Positions 12,551 through 22,579 of a stretch of 64,000 bases of DNA are shown piece after piece. The notes beneath the pieces are model-generated. The model was not told where the DNA came from and did no database searches. It saw only the letters and a program-made list of their open reading frames with translations. Each line of letters opens with the position of its first letter. The stretch's first letter is position 1. The translations under genes and the position numbers were made by a program. The stretch is taken from NCBI RefSeq assembly GCF_003369915.1, contig NC_046677.1:13020001-13084000 (forward strand). The letters run 5' to 3'. This DNA is from Drosophila miranda (taxonomy: Eukaryota > Arthropoda > Insecta > Diptera > Drosophilidae).

Positions 12551-12995
12551 CAGATCGGTCTGAAAAAGGCGGAAATTTCTGCAATCTGTCCCGAGATAAC
12601 TAAGGTAAGCTCTCTTCATCTCCAGTGAAAGTATTCTTGACTTTTCTTTCAGTATTCCAGTATTCGCATAAGGGCTATGCGTGCAGCTATCCGTGCTGAT
12701 GCCGCTGCACCACAGCGCCCTGCCCTCGCCATTCGTCGATCTCTGCAACGAGTGCCTACAGTCGACCATGAACCATCTGAAGCTGAAAATGTCGCTATTG
12801 TTGTTCTGCAACGAGAAGCCTGGAGCAGTGGCGGAACACTATCTGTGGACGTCGCAAGGAAAGATGGAGCAAACGGAGGACAGGGCCAGAGTCTTGACTA
12901 CCGTTACCGCTCTCTGTAGTCCATCCGGAAACTACACTACAAGCGAGCGTTTAACTCCAGAAGAGACAAGCCTGTTGTTTAACGACCCGTCCAGT
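12551..12995 (+). CDS. Orphan coding segment: two probable exons of an unidentified gene, or a pseudogene
   Basis: A short open block, 12551-12604 (IGLKKAEISAICPEITK), is preceded by a pyrimidine-rich stretch ending TACAG and followed by a strong donor (AAG|GTAAGC). A 48-bp GT-AG intron (12605-12652) would follow. The next block has Drosophila-like G/C-ending codons in the frame of an ATG at 12699, running through CNEC, FCNEKPGA and VTALCSPSG to a stop at 12999-13001. A donor match GTGAGT at 12996 lies just before that stop. The two blocks do not join in one frame with the obvious acceptors: acceptor 12652 leads into a different open frame that stops at 12919. The gene is either broken or uses an acceptor I cannot justify. 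I do not recognise the protein. Confidence 0.35.
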
Positions 12996-13311
12996 GAGTG
13001 AGGGCACATACAAAATACACACATTTAGACACTCAGATATTGCTGTTGTTGCTGTAGCCAGTCAGAAGCAGATACATATGTACATACAGACACACATATC
13101 TTCTTGTATTCGTGGAGCACTTGCAATCAGTTGTGCTAAAACTATTAATACATACATAGATGCAAGCTGATCTAATTATTCATTTCTGCTCTCCAGGAGA
13201 GAACGCTGAAAGGTTGATTAGATCGAACTTAATTATATTCTCTTGTCTAGAATGTCTGATTTTGGAATGGATATGTTTGCTCTAGTGCAGTAGTATCTAA
13301 ATCTGATATCT

Positions 13312-13921
13312 TCTAATATATAAAATTCTTGTCTCACAAGCTTTGTTGCTAAACTCCTCCGAAATGGCTCGACCGTGAAATTTGGTTTGCTTATCGCTTA
13401 GGTGTGCGCATCGGCCAACATCTATTTTTTATCCCGATCAGACCGCTCTTCGGGTACCTATGTCCTTTTTTTTGGGAGGTCTTTGTTGCTAAGCTCCTCC
13501 GAAATGGCTATGAGCCAATCTGAGCCAATAAAACTTTTTCTTACCCAAATGAAATCCCAGTAGGCCGAAACAAAAATTCAGTCCTGGCGCAGAGGGGCCA
13601 ATTTGAGTCGTCAAGCGATCAAGTCTAGAACCATGCGAGATATAAGAGTACGAATTTCAGGTGAGCTGGCGCAGTTACGTGAATCACAATCACTAGAGGA
13701 CCGAGGTGACCGACATGAACAAATGCAACTAGAACGGAGAGTATCGCGTAGATACATAGTCGAAAGACGTAGAGGACGCCAACAATTTCATCGAGCATTT
13801 ATATCAAAATTTATTTCTTCCACTAGAAGTATGAGCCTGATGTTAAATATTATGTTCATTCTGAAATGGTTATTGATACTTTGGAAAAGGAATGTCCGCA
13901 TTTCATGCTCTCAAATTTAAC
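13312..13921 (+). mobile_element. Helitron, 5' terminal fragment with start of Rep/helicase frame
   Basis: It begins TCTAATATATAAAATTCTTG, the typical 5' terminus of animal Helitrons, followed by the usual CTCCTCCGAAATGGCT segment, which occurs twice (about 13345-13375 and 13480-13510). Downstream frames resemble the N-terminal region of the Helitron replicase: a basic, Arg-rich segment (RRYIVERRRGRQQFHRAF), then with frame breaks a segment ending CPHF / HALKFNEG, the usual lead-in to the zinc-finger region. The fragment stops abruptly where SGM copy B begins, so it is truncated or interrupted by that insertion. It cannot encode a working protein. Confidence 0.75.
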
Positions 13922-14735
13922 GAGGGGGAACGTTGTGAGTTGCTGCGGAGACCGCAACTCTACATTTATACCCGATACTTAGTCAGTATGGCTCTCCTCC
14001 GGCAGACGCCGCTAATATTAAGCGACACGACAAAGAGTGCGTGCGAGAGAGACAGAGATTTGAGATTTGTGGATGCACCAGATTTTCGTCCTTTGCGGGG
14101 CGGAAGGGGGTGTGGCGAAATTTTGAAACAAACTCGTAAAGGTCCGATATCTCAGGAGTGTGGATACCAAATTTGGTTGCTCTAGCTTTTATGGTCTCTG
14201 AGATCTAGGCGCTAATGTTTTACGCTAAGCAAAGCCGGCTATGCTACGTGTGTGTTAGAGAGAGACAGGGCGAGAAAAAATGAAATTGTTTTCTTGATGC
14301 TGGCTATAATAATGATACGATCCAATTCAGATTCTGCAAGTCTAAAAGATATGGTCATTCTCTACGATTCTGCGTTTTTGGTTTTCTCGTATCTTTAAAA
14401 TTGTGGATGCCACAGATTTTCGTACTTTGTGGGGCAGAAGTGGGCGGGGCGAAGTTTTGAAATATTTTTGTAGCAGTGACATATCACAGAAGTCTGGATC
14501 CAAAACATCGTTGCTCTAGCTCTTAAAGCCTTTGAGCACTAGGCGCTAATAGACAGACAGACGGACAGACGGACGGACGGACAGACAGACAGGGCTCAAT
14601 CGACTCGGCTATCGATGCTGATCAAGAATATATATACTTTATGGGGTCGGAAACGATTCCTTCTGGACGTTACACACATCCACTTTTACCACAAATCTAA
14701 TATACCCCAATACTCATTTTGAGTATCGGGTATAA
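13922..14735 (-). mobile_element. SGM-type non-autonomous element, copy B
   Basis: This is the longer SGM copy (about 0.8 kb), inverted relative to copy A. On the plus strand it runs from GGGGGAACGTTGTGAGTTGC to TACTCATTTTGAGTATCGGG. It contains the GTCY tract as CAGACAGACGGACAGACGG (about 14547-14591) and an internal duplication of a segment reading AGATTTTCGT...TTTG(C/T)GGGG (near 14085 and 14415). It sits directly against the broken end of the Helitron fragment, so it probably inserted into it. No coding capacity is seen. Confidence 0.82.
14547..14591. repeat. Tetranucleotide tract (GACA/GACG) inside SGM copy B
   Basis: About eleven 4-bp units of the form GACA or GACG in tandem. This variable tract is a usual feature of the SGM/DINE family. 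Copy A keeps only a short version near 10105-10117. Confidence 0.75.
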
Positions 14736-16375
14736 TTATCTTTGAATAATTTTGTAAACTAAACGCAATTTATGCTTGCACGTCCTTTTGTGTAAGATAT
14801 TAAAAATACACTTTATTCTTAGCCTATGGCTAACGAAGGCCAAAATTACTAGACAAATTTTAAATTTTGAATTTCGATATGTCGAGTTGAGTATTGCTCT
14901 ATACTGAATATACTTCACAGTGTGAAACAATCATCAACCTGACAGCCAGGGTTCGTACGGACACTGGTTACTTGATTGAGCACTTGAGGGAGTGGCAAAC
15001 CTCAAATCCACACACAGATATACATATATGTATAAGAGACAATCGAAGTATAGTTCTCTTGAAGAGCCAGTTTGGAGTCGATACGGCTCTATGGTCATGA
15101 CTTTGGTTAGTAAGGTTCTATGCCCTTATAGCAGCGGCTTTTCTTTAAAAAATGGCCACGCCACCATCACAGAGCGCTTCCAATATCCCAGTCCTAGCAC
15201 CTCGTCGGGAGGCATAAGTTCGCTCTTGGCTCGATTCATAAATTAGAATTTGCATGCGATTGCAATATATGAATATGTGTATGTATTTGCTTGCTCTCTC
15301 GGTGTCGGTATATCAGTCTTTCTCTCTCCACTTGCGCCGCGCCGGTTCTGCCGCTTTGAGCACGCAATTTATGGGATCAAAAAAATAACCGAAAATAGAA
15401 GAACAAAATATGTTTTTACCAATTTCTGGACGATTATCAAGAAAAATGAAAAAGTATGTTGGCCCAATTTTCAAAGTTTCTCTTCGTCGTTTTTGACCAA
15501 TAAATTCTATAATTTATTGGCAGCAAATATCCTTATTTGCGATAGCAGCTGCAGCAAATATTTAATCAAAACGCTTCAGTTTAAAGGGAGCAAAAATGTC
15601 CGATGGAAAACAAACAGAAAATTATTTGACAAACGACAGCCCCGACAGTACGCGGCTCCAGAAAAAGTGTGTGCCCTTAGGGGGCGCGGGGTGGACAGTG
15701 AAGTGTATTATCACCTCAAATATATGTAATAAAGTGCCGGAGAGGCCTCTGACACAAAGCAGATACTCCTCGCCCTCTCCACTCACTCCGATATACACAC
15801 AGACAATGGCAAACATGACACAAAACGGTTGGGAAAAAGTATAGGTAGCATATGACAATGGGGGAGCAGCTTGAACCCAATCCCGAAACCGAACCAAAGC
15901 CCCAGCCTAAAGCCAGACCAGAACAAAGGCAAAAGCCAATGAAGTTATCATTGTGTGCCAGACAAGCGAACAGACGGCGCTTGGGGAGACGGCGGCACAT
16001 ACAAATAAATAAATTACACTTGGGCAGGAAATTCATCTACTTAGTCCCCGCAGGTGGATGACGCTATAACCAATGTCAGTAACATATGTATTAAAAGTAG
16101 AACTTGGAGATTATAAAGAAACATAATCATAGTTTTGGGTGGGTCTTTTCGAAGGAGTACTGATACGAGATGCATGTACTTTGGTACAATAAGTTTTTTC
16201 GAATGGTATCGACTACGAAGGAATGTCATCCATAGTTTGATGCTCAAAAGCAACATTGATTTACAGCAAAATTTTATAATCCAAGTAGACGATGTCTACA
16301 ACTTCAAAACTGTCAGACGTAGTTCATTCCACACTTCACGAAGTATCGATAGAATAGGAAGCGGAAACCTAAACT
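14736..16375. other. Region upstream of the DNAL1 gene, no other gene recognised
   Basis: Unique A+T-rich DNA. A plus-strand open stretch at 15250-15729 lacks an ATG start at its beginning and has no family signature. The promoter of the DNAL1 gene should lie in its last few hundred bases, but I cannot pick out a TATA box or initiator. Confidence 0.45.
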
Positions 16376-16924
16376 ATGTCGAAGCCAACAAGCATCAAGG
16401 ACGCACTGTCCCGCTGGGAGGAGAAAAATAAGCAGGAGGCCATTAGCGCCACCGAAATTGGACTGCAATTCCAGTATCCGCCGATAGAGAAAATGGATCC
16501 TACCCTGAGCACTCTGGTGGCGTGCAACCGCCTGAGTCTGTCCTCGAACATGATCGAGAAGATCAGCGGGATATCGGGCATGAAGAATCTAAGGGTGTTG
16601 AGCCTGGCCCGCAACAATCTGAAGAACATCAGCGGCATAGAGTCACTGGGCGAAACCCTGGAAGAGCTCTGGGTCAGCTACAACGTAATCGAAAAGATCA
16701 AGCCGCTGGAGTCGATGAAGGCTCTGCAGGTGTTCTACATTTCCCACAATCTAATCAAGGACTGGGTCGAGTTCATGCGCATTGCCGTCCCCCCGAATCT
16801 CACCGAGATCACGTTCACTGGCAATATTATCAGTGAGAACATGGAGCCGGCTGCCTTTATAGCCGAGGCTATCCGTCGCTTGCCCAATCTGAAGAAACTA
16901 GATGGCGAACCAGTCATTCGCTAA
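16376..16924 (+). CDS. DNAL1: Axonemal dynein light chain 1 (LC1/DNAL1), leucine-rich repeat protein
   Basis: An intronless 182-residue protein that matches DNAL1 along its length. It begins MSKPTSIKDALSRWEEK, then IPPIEKMD-like QYPPIEKMD (residues about 35-43), and carries tandem 22-residue leucine-rich repeats from about residue 50 (RLSLSSNMIEKI; LRVLSLARNNLKNI; LEELWVSYNVIEKI; LQVFYISHNLIKDW). It ends in the family tail LPNLKKLDGEPVIR. LC1 binds the motor domain of outer-arm axonemal dynein, so the expected role in flies is in sperm tails and ciliated neurons. After the stop there is a possible 3'UTR intron (GTGAGT at about 16950 to TTTGCAG at about 17005) and a poly(A) signal at 17114-17119. 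Lack of introns suggests a retrocopy, but the frame is intact. Confidence 0.93.
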   Translation: MSKPTSIKDALSRWEEKNKQEAISATEIGLQFQYPPIEKMDPTLSTLVACNRLSLSSNMIEKISGISGMKNLRVLSLARNNLKNISGIESLGETLEELWVSYNVIEKIKPLESMKALQVFYISHNLIKDWVEFMRIAVPPNLTEITFTGNIISENMEPAAFIAEAIRRLPNLKKLDGEPVIR

Positions 16925-17119
16925 ATACGCTTAAGGCCGCCGAGGCCCAAGTGAGTGCTACATTTTCTGTGAGTCTAATTGTGAATTAATTCAACTTATT
17001 TGCAGGAAAAGCGGTCCCAATATCGAAATAGACAGAAAAAAACACATAAACACACAACAGAAACAGTACAAAACAAAGAGCACGGTATCCCACAAATAAG
17101 CAATGCAATCGAAAATAAA

Positions 17120-20100
17120 AGAGAGAACAATGTCTAACCAAAACCCTTTGACCTAAACCTGAATGTTTAAGCTGAATCTCCTCCGCCTTGTCACGCCCAC
17201 AAAACAAGGCCAACGTCAGGGACCACACCACCACTGATAGCCTCTGTGTGTTGGGCATTTGTGCCAAACGATTTTTCCATTCAATTTCTTATGCTTTACA
17301 ATTGAGAAGCAATGCGAGAATTTTCCAATTTTCAATGCACTTCTGCTGTAGCTGCTGATGAGCTCCATTGTTTTGCCAGCCTCCATTGATACGTCCAAAC
17401 GAAAGGGCTTTTCTATACCCTTTTCTCTATACCTGTTGAGGGTACTCTACTCTACTCGCTTTACTCTCATTAGCCATTTTAAAGTATTTTCTTGATTAGA
17501 AACAAGTTTCATGTAGGCTGTTCGCTCGTTCTTTTAACAGATTTCCTTGAGGAAATCGCACATTTCCTATGAGTTTGGTAGAGTGTTATTTTCATCATCA
17601 TACTTGAGGTGATTCTACCGATTTTACCGAGCAAGAGAGAGACAAGGGCAAGCTCCATTTATTCAAGCTCCGGTGTACGGCATTGTTGTCTGAATATTTT
17701 CAAGTCGAAAATGTAATGTGCCCATGCCTTTTCCTGCTACCTGCATCAAGGGGGCGTGGCCTGTAAGTTTACTGACTTTTCAGATTAAAGAGGGGGCAGA
17801 ACGAGGACAGCAGTTGCTGTAATGAATTCAGTTCGAAGTTGTTGAGTTTTTATTAAATAAATAATTCAGAGTATTGGTTTTATTCAAATGCAGCAAGCAT
17901 AGGCTACATAATCCATCAGCAAATAACAATAAATTTTTGATACCCAAACATAAAACCACAGATAAAAGTTCCCAAAAAGTGAAAACAATCGAAGACTCAG
18001 AAGTCGACTTGGATTTCCCTTCCGTCTGCCGTCTGCCGTCTGCCGTACTCGTATTTATTTTCTGTGCATAAATAATCAACAAACACTGTGGAGGGAGATG
18101 GTGGACAGGGACAGACCGCCAGACAGATAGAGATTTTTGGCAAGCAAGCGACTAAACAAAATATATGAGAATGTGAGTTTTTCGTCTGCCAACCCAAAAG
18201 ACACGAGATAAAAACGTTGAACAAAATCATAAAAACAGCAGCCAGGCCAAACCCAGCCAAAACACAAACCAAACCGAATCAGACCAATTGCCAGACACCA
18301 AAGTTTAATGATACTTTTATGTCTTTTCGATTTAACAACTTTTCTACTCGTACTATTGTTGTTGGTGGTGCTGCTGCTGGTGCTGTTGTTATTTGATAAA
18401 CAACAATATTAATGTAAACATGAAGGCCTGGCAATAGTTCGACGTTTTGGCAGACAAACAGCAAACGAGACAATTGTACAATTGAATGCACACAAAAATA
18501 TTTTCGGCCAGGCGCAGACTAAACGGTTGGCTGATTAGGCCAGCAGCCGAAAAAGAGAGAGAGAGAGAGAGATTGGACTGGATTTTGAACTTAAAGTGCA
18601 TCGTCATTTAAAAGGTCTCCGTTCCTAAATCGTAATATGAACCAGAGAGATAAAATCAAATTTAGAGTATCATTTATTAAGTTAAAGGTTTCTTGATATC
18701 AATATATTCGATATTCGATAGTACTATGAAAAGAGTACGACTATTAACTGTCCCCGTATAGATGTACTTATGCAACAGACCCGAAGAATGGAATCAATGC
18801 AGTCCACTTGAAGGTGCTATTATCCAGGATGAGCTTATTTTCTTAGCGTTGGTCTTAGTTTTAATTACGTTAGAGTTTCCTATAAGACGATGAATCTGCA
18901 AGACTTCAACAGTACTAAAATGGCTCGAGGCTGGTTCTGTTGGATTTTTTTTGTTGTTGTTCCGTCTCATGGGATCGACTGATTCACTGATGTAATCGTT
19001 GATATCAATGTTTTGTTATATTGGCCAAAGGCTTGCAAGATGTGGTTTACATTAGAAAAAAATATATGTAGATGTGGTGTTATTTATGCATTATAGTTTA
19101 AAAGAGAAATACATAAATATGTTTTAATATGTTTGTCTACACAGATATTTTTGAGTTCTAGAAAGACTTTGGATCCAGCTAATACTCGGATACCCAACAG
19201 ATCCCTCAGTACGAAATACGATCCAAAGAATGCAATTTTTCAGACTGACCGCAAGGGCAATGCACCCTATTGCTTGCCAGATAAATGGCGTCAATGAGAC
19301 AGATGAAAAAGGATCTATGTTTTGTTGAATTTCCTTAATAATTTTAGTTTTAATTGGACTCAATAGTTTTCATTAATTTTTTGAAGTGACATATTGCCAA
19401 GAAAGTCTTTAATACGAGACTCGTACTAACATTTACATTATATATTGTATATTAAGAGCCGTTCCCCACATGTTCTCTTAGATTTTAAAAAATATTTTAT
19501 TGCACAAATCTAAATGCCAAATGCCGAAGGGGTTGGAGTGGTTGTGTTTGCGAAAGCTTATACCAAATTTACGTTACAAGTTTGTGCGGCCAGCCCCGGC
19601 TCTGGTTGTTCTTGTCCTTGTCGTTGGCAACTCTGGCCATGACAACCCCGAACCGAACTACAGCACTCGTCTGCCCCAACTGTACCATACTGTACGGTAC
19701 CCAGTACCACCCATGTGTGTGGGGAGTGGAGTGTGCTGGCGGGCTAGAAACTTGGAGTGGTTTTGCGCTGTGGTTGCGCAATCGTCTGTGTTTGTGCTTC
19801 GGTTCTTGTGTCCGTGTCCGTGCTCTGGCCTGCTCTTGGGTTTGTTTTTTTTACGTTTTGTTCACTTGCTGTGGTCAACGGTTGTGTCGGTGTTGCCAAA
19901 GTGTTGCCATATATTCTAAATATGTTGGTAAGCCCCTCCTGCTAGCCAGTTTCTTGGGAGTGGGGCTCGAGCTCGGGTTCGACTGAAAATTGCAAAACGT
20001 AAAAGTGGCCACAACGACAGTTAAACGCAAAACGGTCGAAAAAGCCACTTGGCAAACTAAACGCGTGATTTATGCCTCACCGATGATAAGAGAGAGAAAG

Positions 20101-21780
20101 GGTTAGAAAAGCAGGTGAAAAAAGGAAGAATGGAAATGGATATATGTAGATAAAGGTGTAGTCTCAGTGTCAGGCTGTTTTGAGGCGAAACGAGGTACGA
20201 AATGGTCAACGAAAAACAACTATTAATTGGTAGGTTTACTTACGTTTAATTCTTCACAGATCAATTCAATATATTTGGTATATTCCAGGGTATCCAAATC
20301 TTTTCATAGTTTCCGCAGGTAAATGCTCCTTCAAGGAAACCTACATACTTTTTTTTGGTTTCCACACTCTGTTAGACACTTATAAATCTACACCAAGGTT
20401 ACTTTGCTGGCAGTGGCATATCTTTAAGATACTTTAAGCCCAGCCATAGACACATGAAAGAGAGTGGCTCTGCCGATCTCTGGCATACGATTCCACATTC
20501 ACATCTTGCGTCTGTCAAAGGCGCATAAATCTATTCAAAGTCTTTACGAAAAATCCAGACAAATGCCAGAGATTACAAAAAGATTTTGGGCAACATGATG
20601 CATGGGGCCTCTATTCTTTGAGCGGTAACATGTATGTGTGTGTGTGTGTGTCTATCCCGCACCACAAATGTAACCGACCAACACATACAAAAACAATTAA
20701 AGCCTGATTAATAGTTGCAGCCAACAGTCGCTGGAGGTCCTACCTTTCGCCAAGTACTCTCTCCCAACTGGCTCCCAGCCGTCCTGCCGCTGAGGCTGAC
20801 TGAGGCTGAGTTATGACTTTTGCTGGCACTCGGCTCGGCCTGTTTAGCATACTTTTAGGCCTCAGACATTGTGGGCCCACTTCCTATTTCTCTCTCTTTT
20901 TCCCAGGTTTTGTGATGGGAGGCTCTCTCTCGCGCATAACTCAAATTGTTGTTAATTTCACAATGTTAACCCTTAAACCAAAATAGCGTCAGAGGCGTAA
21001 CATAAATTAATTTGCTCTCCCTACTCTCTCTCTCTTATTCTCACTCTCCATCTCCATCCCCATCTCCATCTGCATTCCACTACGGCAACATAGTATAAAT
21101 CATTAAATTTTAATGCTTCCCAGGAGATCAATGAACATGACCGCAAATTATACTGAAGCGTGCTTTCAGGCGCATAAAAAGATTTCCCTGCATAAAATGC
21201 ATTTCATTCAAACAAAAAAAAAGGAGGAATAATAAAATACTGTTTGGCTTGGAGTTGCATTTTGGGCGGGTGTCTGTATCTGTATCTCTGGCTCCGTCCA
21301 TCGCAAAAGGGCAACAGCTCTTTAAACAGATGCACAAAAATATAATTCGAAATGATAATATACTGGATGACTGACTGTCTAGACTTTAAGCGTTAACAGA
21401 CGTGGAAAAAATATAATTTATCTAAAGTTTAAACGGAAAACATTTAAGCTTCTAATATATGAAGAAAAAATAATACATTTTTTTAAATGTATTCTTTTAT
21501 TTTTGCTCAAAAAAACCTTAGACTAGAATTAAATGCAGATAGACAATAACTTAATATTTTAATTGAATTGAATAATTGTGATAGTAAGATGAAATGTTTA
21601 CCCTTGTATATACATAAATCTGTATAATTGAAAACGATATTTATATACAGCAAAAAGAATAAGCCCAAAATAACCTTCATAAGAGATTGCTGTTATATGT
21701 GTATATCATTTTATTATAGATCTTTAAAAAAGTGTCATAAGAATGTTGGTATGTATCTGCAAGTAGCTTGAATGGGGGCA
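17120..21780. other. 4.7 kb without a recognisable gene
   Basis: A+T-rich unique sequence with GA and CA microsatellites (for example GA units near 18555-18571, TG units near 20637-20651) and an Opa-like CTG/TTG tract near 18357-18390. Open frames are short, mostly non-ATG, and unsupported. Confidence 0.5.
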
Positions 21781-22187
21781 TTATGAGAAAGTATTACTGT
21801 GTACTATTTGCATGCAAATCAGAATATCATTCAAAGCGTGGCGGAACGTGTGACCCAGTCGCTGGGGTTTATATCTTGCTGCTGACGGTTCTCCGTGTAC
21901 AAGTCGGCAATGTCTGAATTCATTGGTTCTTCCTAATGATTTGATAGGAGCGACCTGACCGATTGGAGCACTTTTTCTACAGTAAGGGTTGGCGACCATT
22001 CATCCTCCAGTATATCCAGGCATAGGAACCCGTTGTTACTTTTGATGCGGATGCGGATAGTTCTTTTGAAATTTTAAATCTAATTGAAAGTGGCCTCCCT
22101 GAAGGGAGTGCCTGTAGTGCCGAGAATGGTGACCAACCAGTGGCTGATGGCGTCCAGAACGATATTCCCCTGACACCCGTCCGTTAG
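21781..22187 (+). pseudogene. Possible eroded gene, tail-to-tail with the 22.2-kb gene
   Basis: An ATG at 21784 opens a 45-codon frame (MRKYYCVLFACKSEYHSKRGG) that resembles the first Cys pair of a THAP-type finger but then stops. A second open block at 22026-22187 encodes an acidic tail ([15 protein letters not shown] ... NDIPLTPVR) ending in TAG. The block is preceded by an in-frame stop at 22023, so it would need a splice acceptor there (GCATAG). The two blocks are not in one frame. I cannot name the family, and the THAP resemblance rests on very few residues. Confidence 0.25.
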
Positions 22188-22199
22188 ACTGAGAATCAT

Positions 22200-22466
22200 T
22201 TATTTAATTTTGCGGTTCAGACGAAGGGAGGCGGCCCCGACCCGACGTGGAGACAAGGACAACCGTGGCCCCTGGCCCAGGTCTCCGTTCTGTATCGTTT
22301 CAGCTGTGGCGATATGTTGAAGTGCACCGTCGACTGTAGACCTTGGCGATATGTTGAAGTGCACCGTCGACTGTAGACCTTGGTCGAAGTATCCGACGAA
22401 CTTCAGGGTAGCGCGCTTTGCAGCAGCACTGGCAGCACGACGGTTAGTGATTTGTCGAAGAGGCAT
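22200..22466 (-). CDS. Small basic protein of unknown function (88 aa) with a 37-bp coding duplication
   Basis: Minus-strand frame starting MPLRQITNRRAASAAAKRATLK and ending LRLNRKIK. It is rich in Arg and Ala at the start and has no membrane segment or signal peptide. Upstream, a 55-bp intron in the 5' leader is well supported by signals: donor CAAAAG|GTAAGC (near 22524) and acceptor TCTTCCAG (near 22470), just before the ATG. The stop codon overlaps a possible poly(A) signal (AATAAA). A perfect 37-bp tandem duplication in the middle shifts the frame, so the C-terminal half may be newly acquired or the gene may be decaying. I do not recognise the family. Confidence 0.45.
   Translation of the reverse strand: MPLRQITNRRAASAAAKRATLKFVGYFDQGLQSTVHFNISPRSTVDGALQHIATAETIQNGDLGQGPRLSLSPRRVGAASLRLNRKIK
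22308..22381. repeat. Perfect 37-bp tandem duplication within the 22.2-kb gene
   Basis: Units 22308-22344 and 22345-22381 are identical (GGCGATATGTTGAAGTGCAC...). Because 37 is not a multiple of three, the event changed the reading frame of everything downstream on the minus strand. Confidence 0.9.
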
Positions 22467-22579
22467 GATCTGGAAGACAGTAGAAGCTCGGAAGCTCTTG
22501 TATTGGGAGAGCATCATCGCTTACCTTTTGGTTTTAGTCCGCAGAGATTTTGGAAATTTTCTTCACATTTTTTTTTTTA

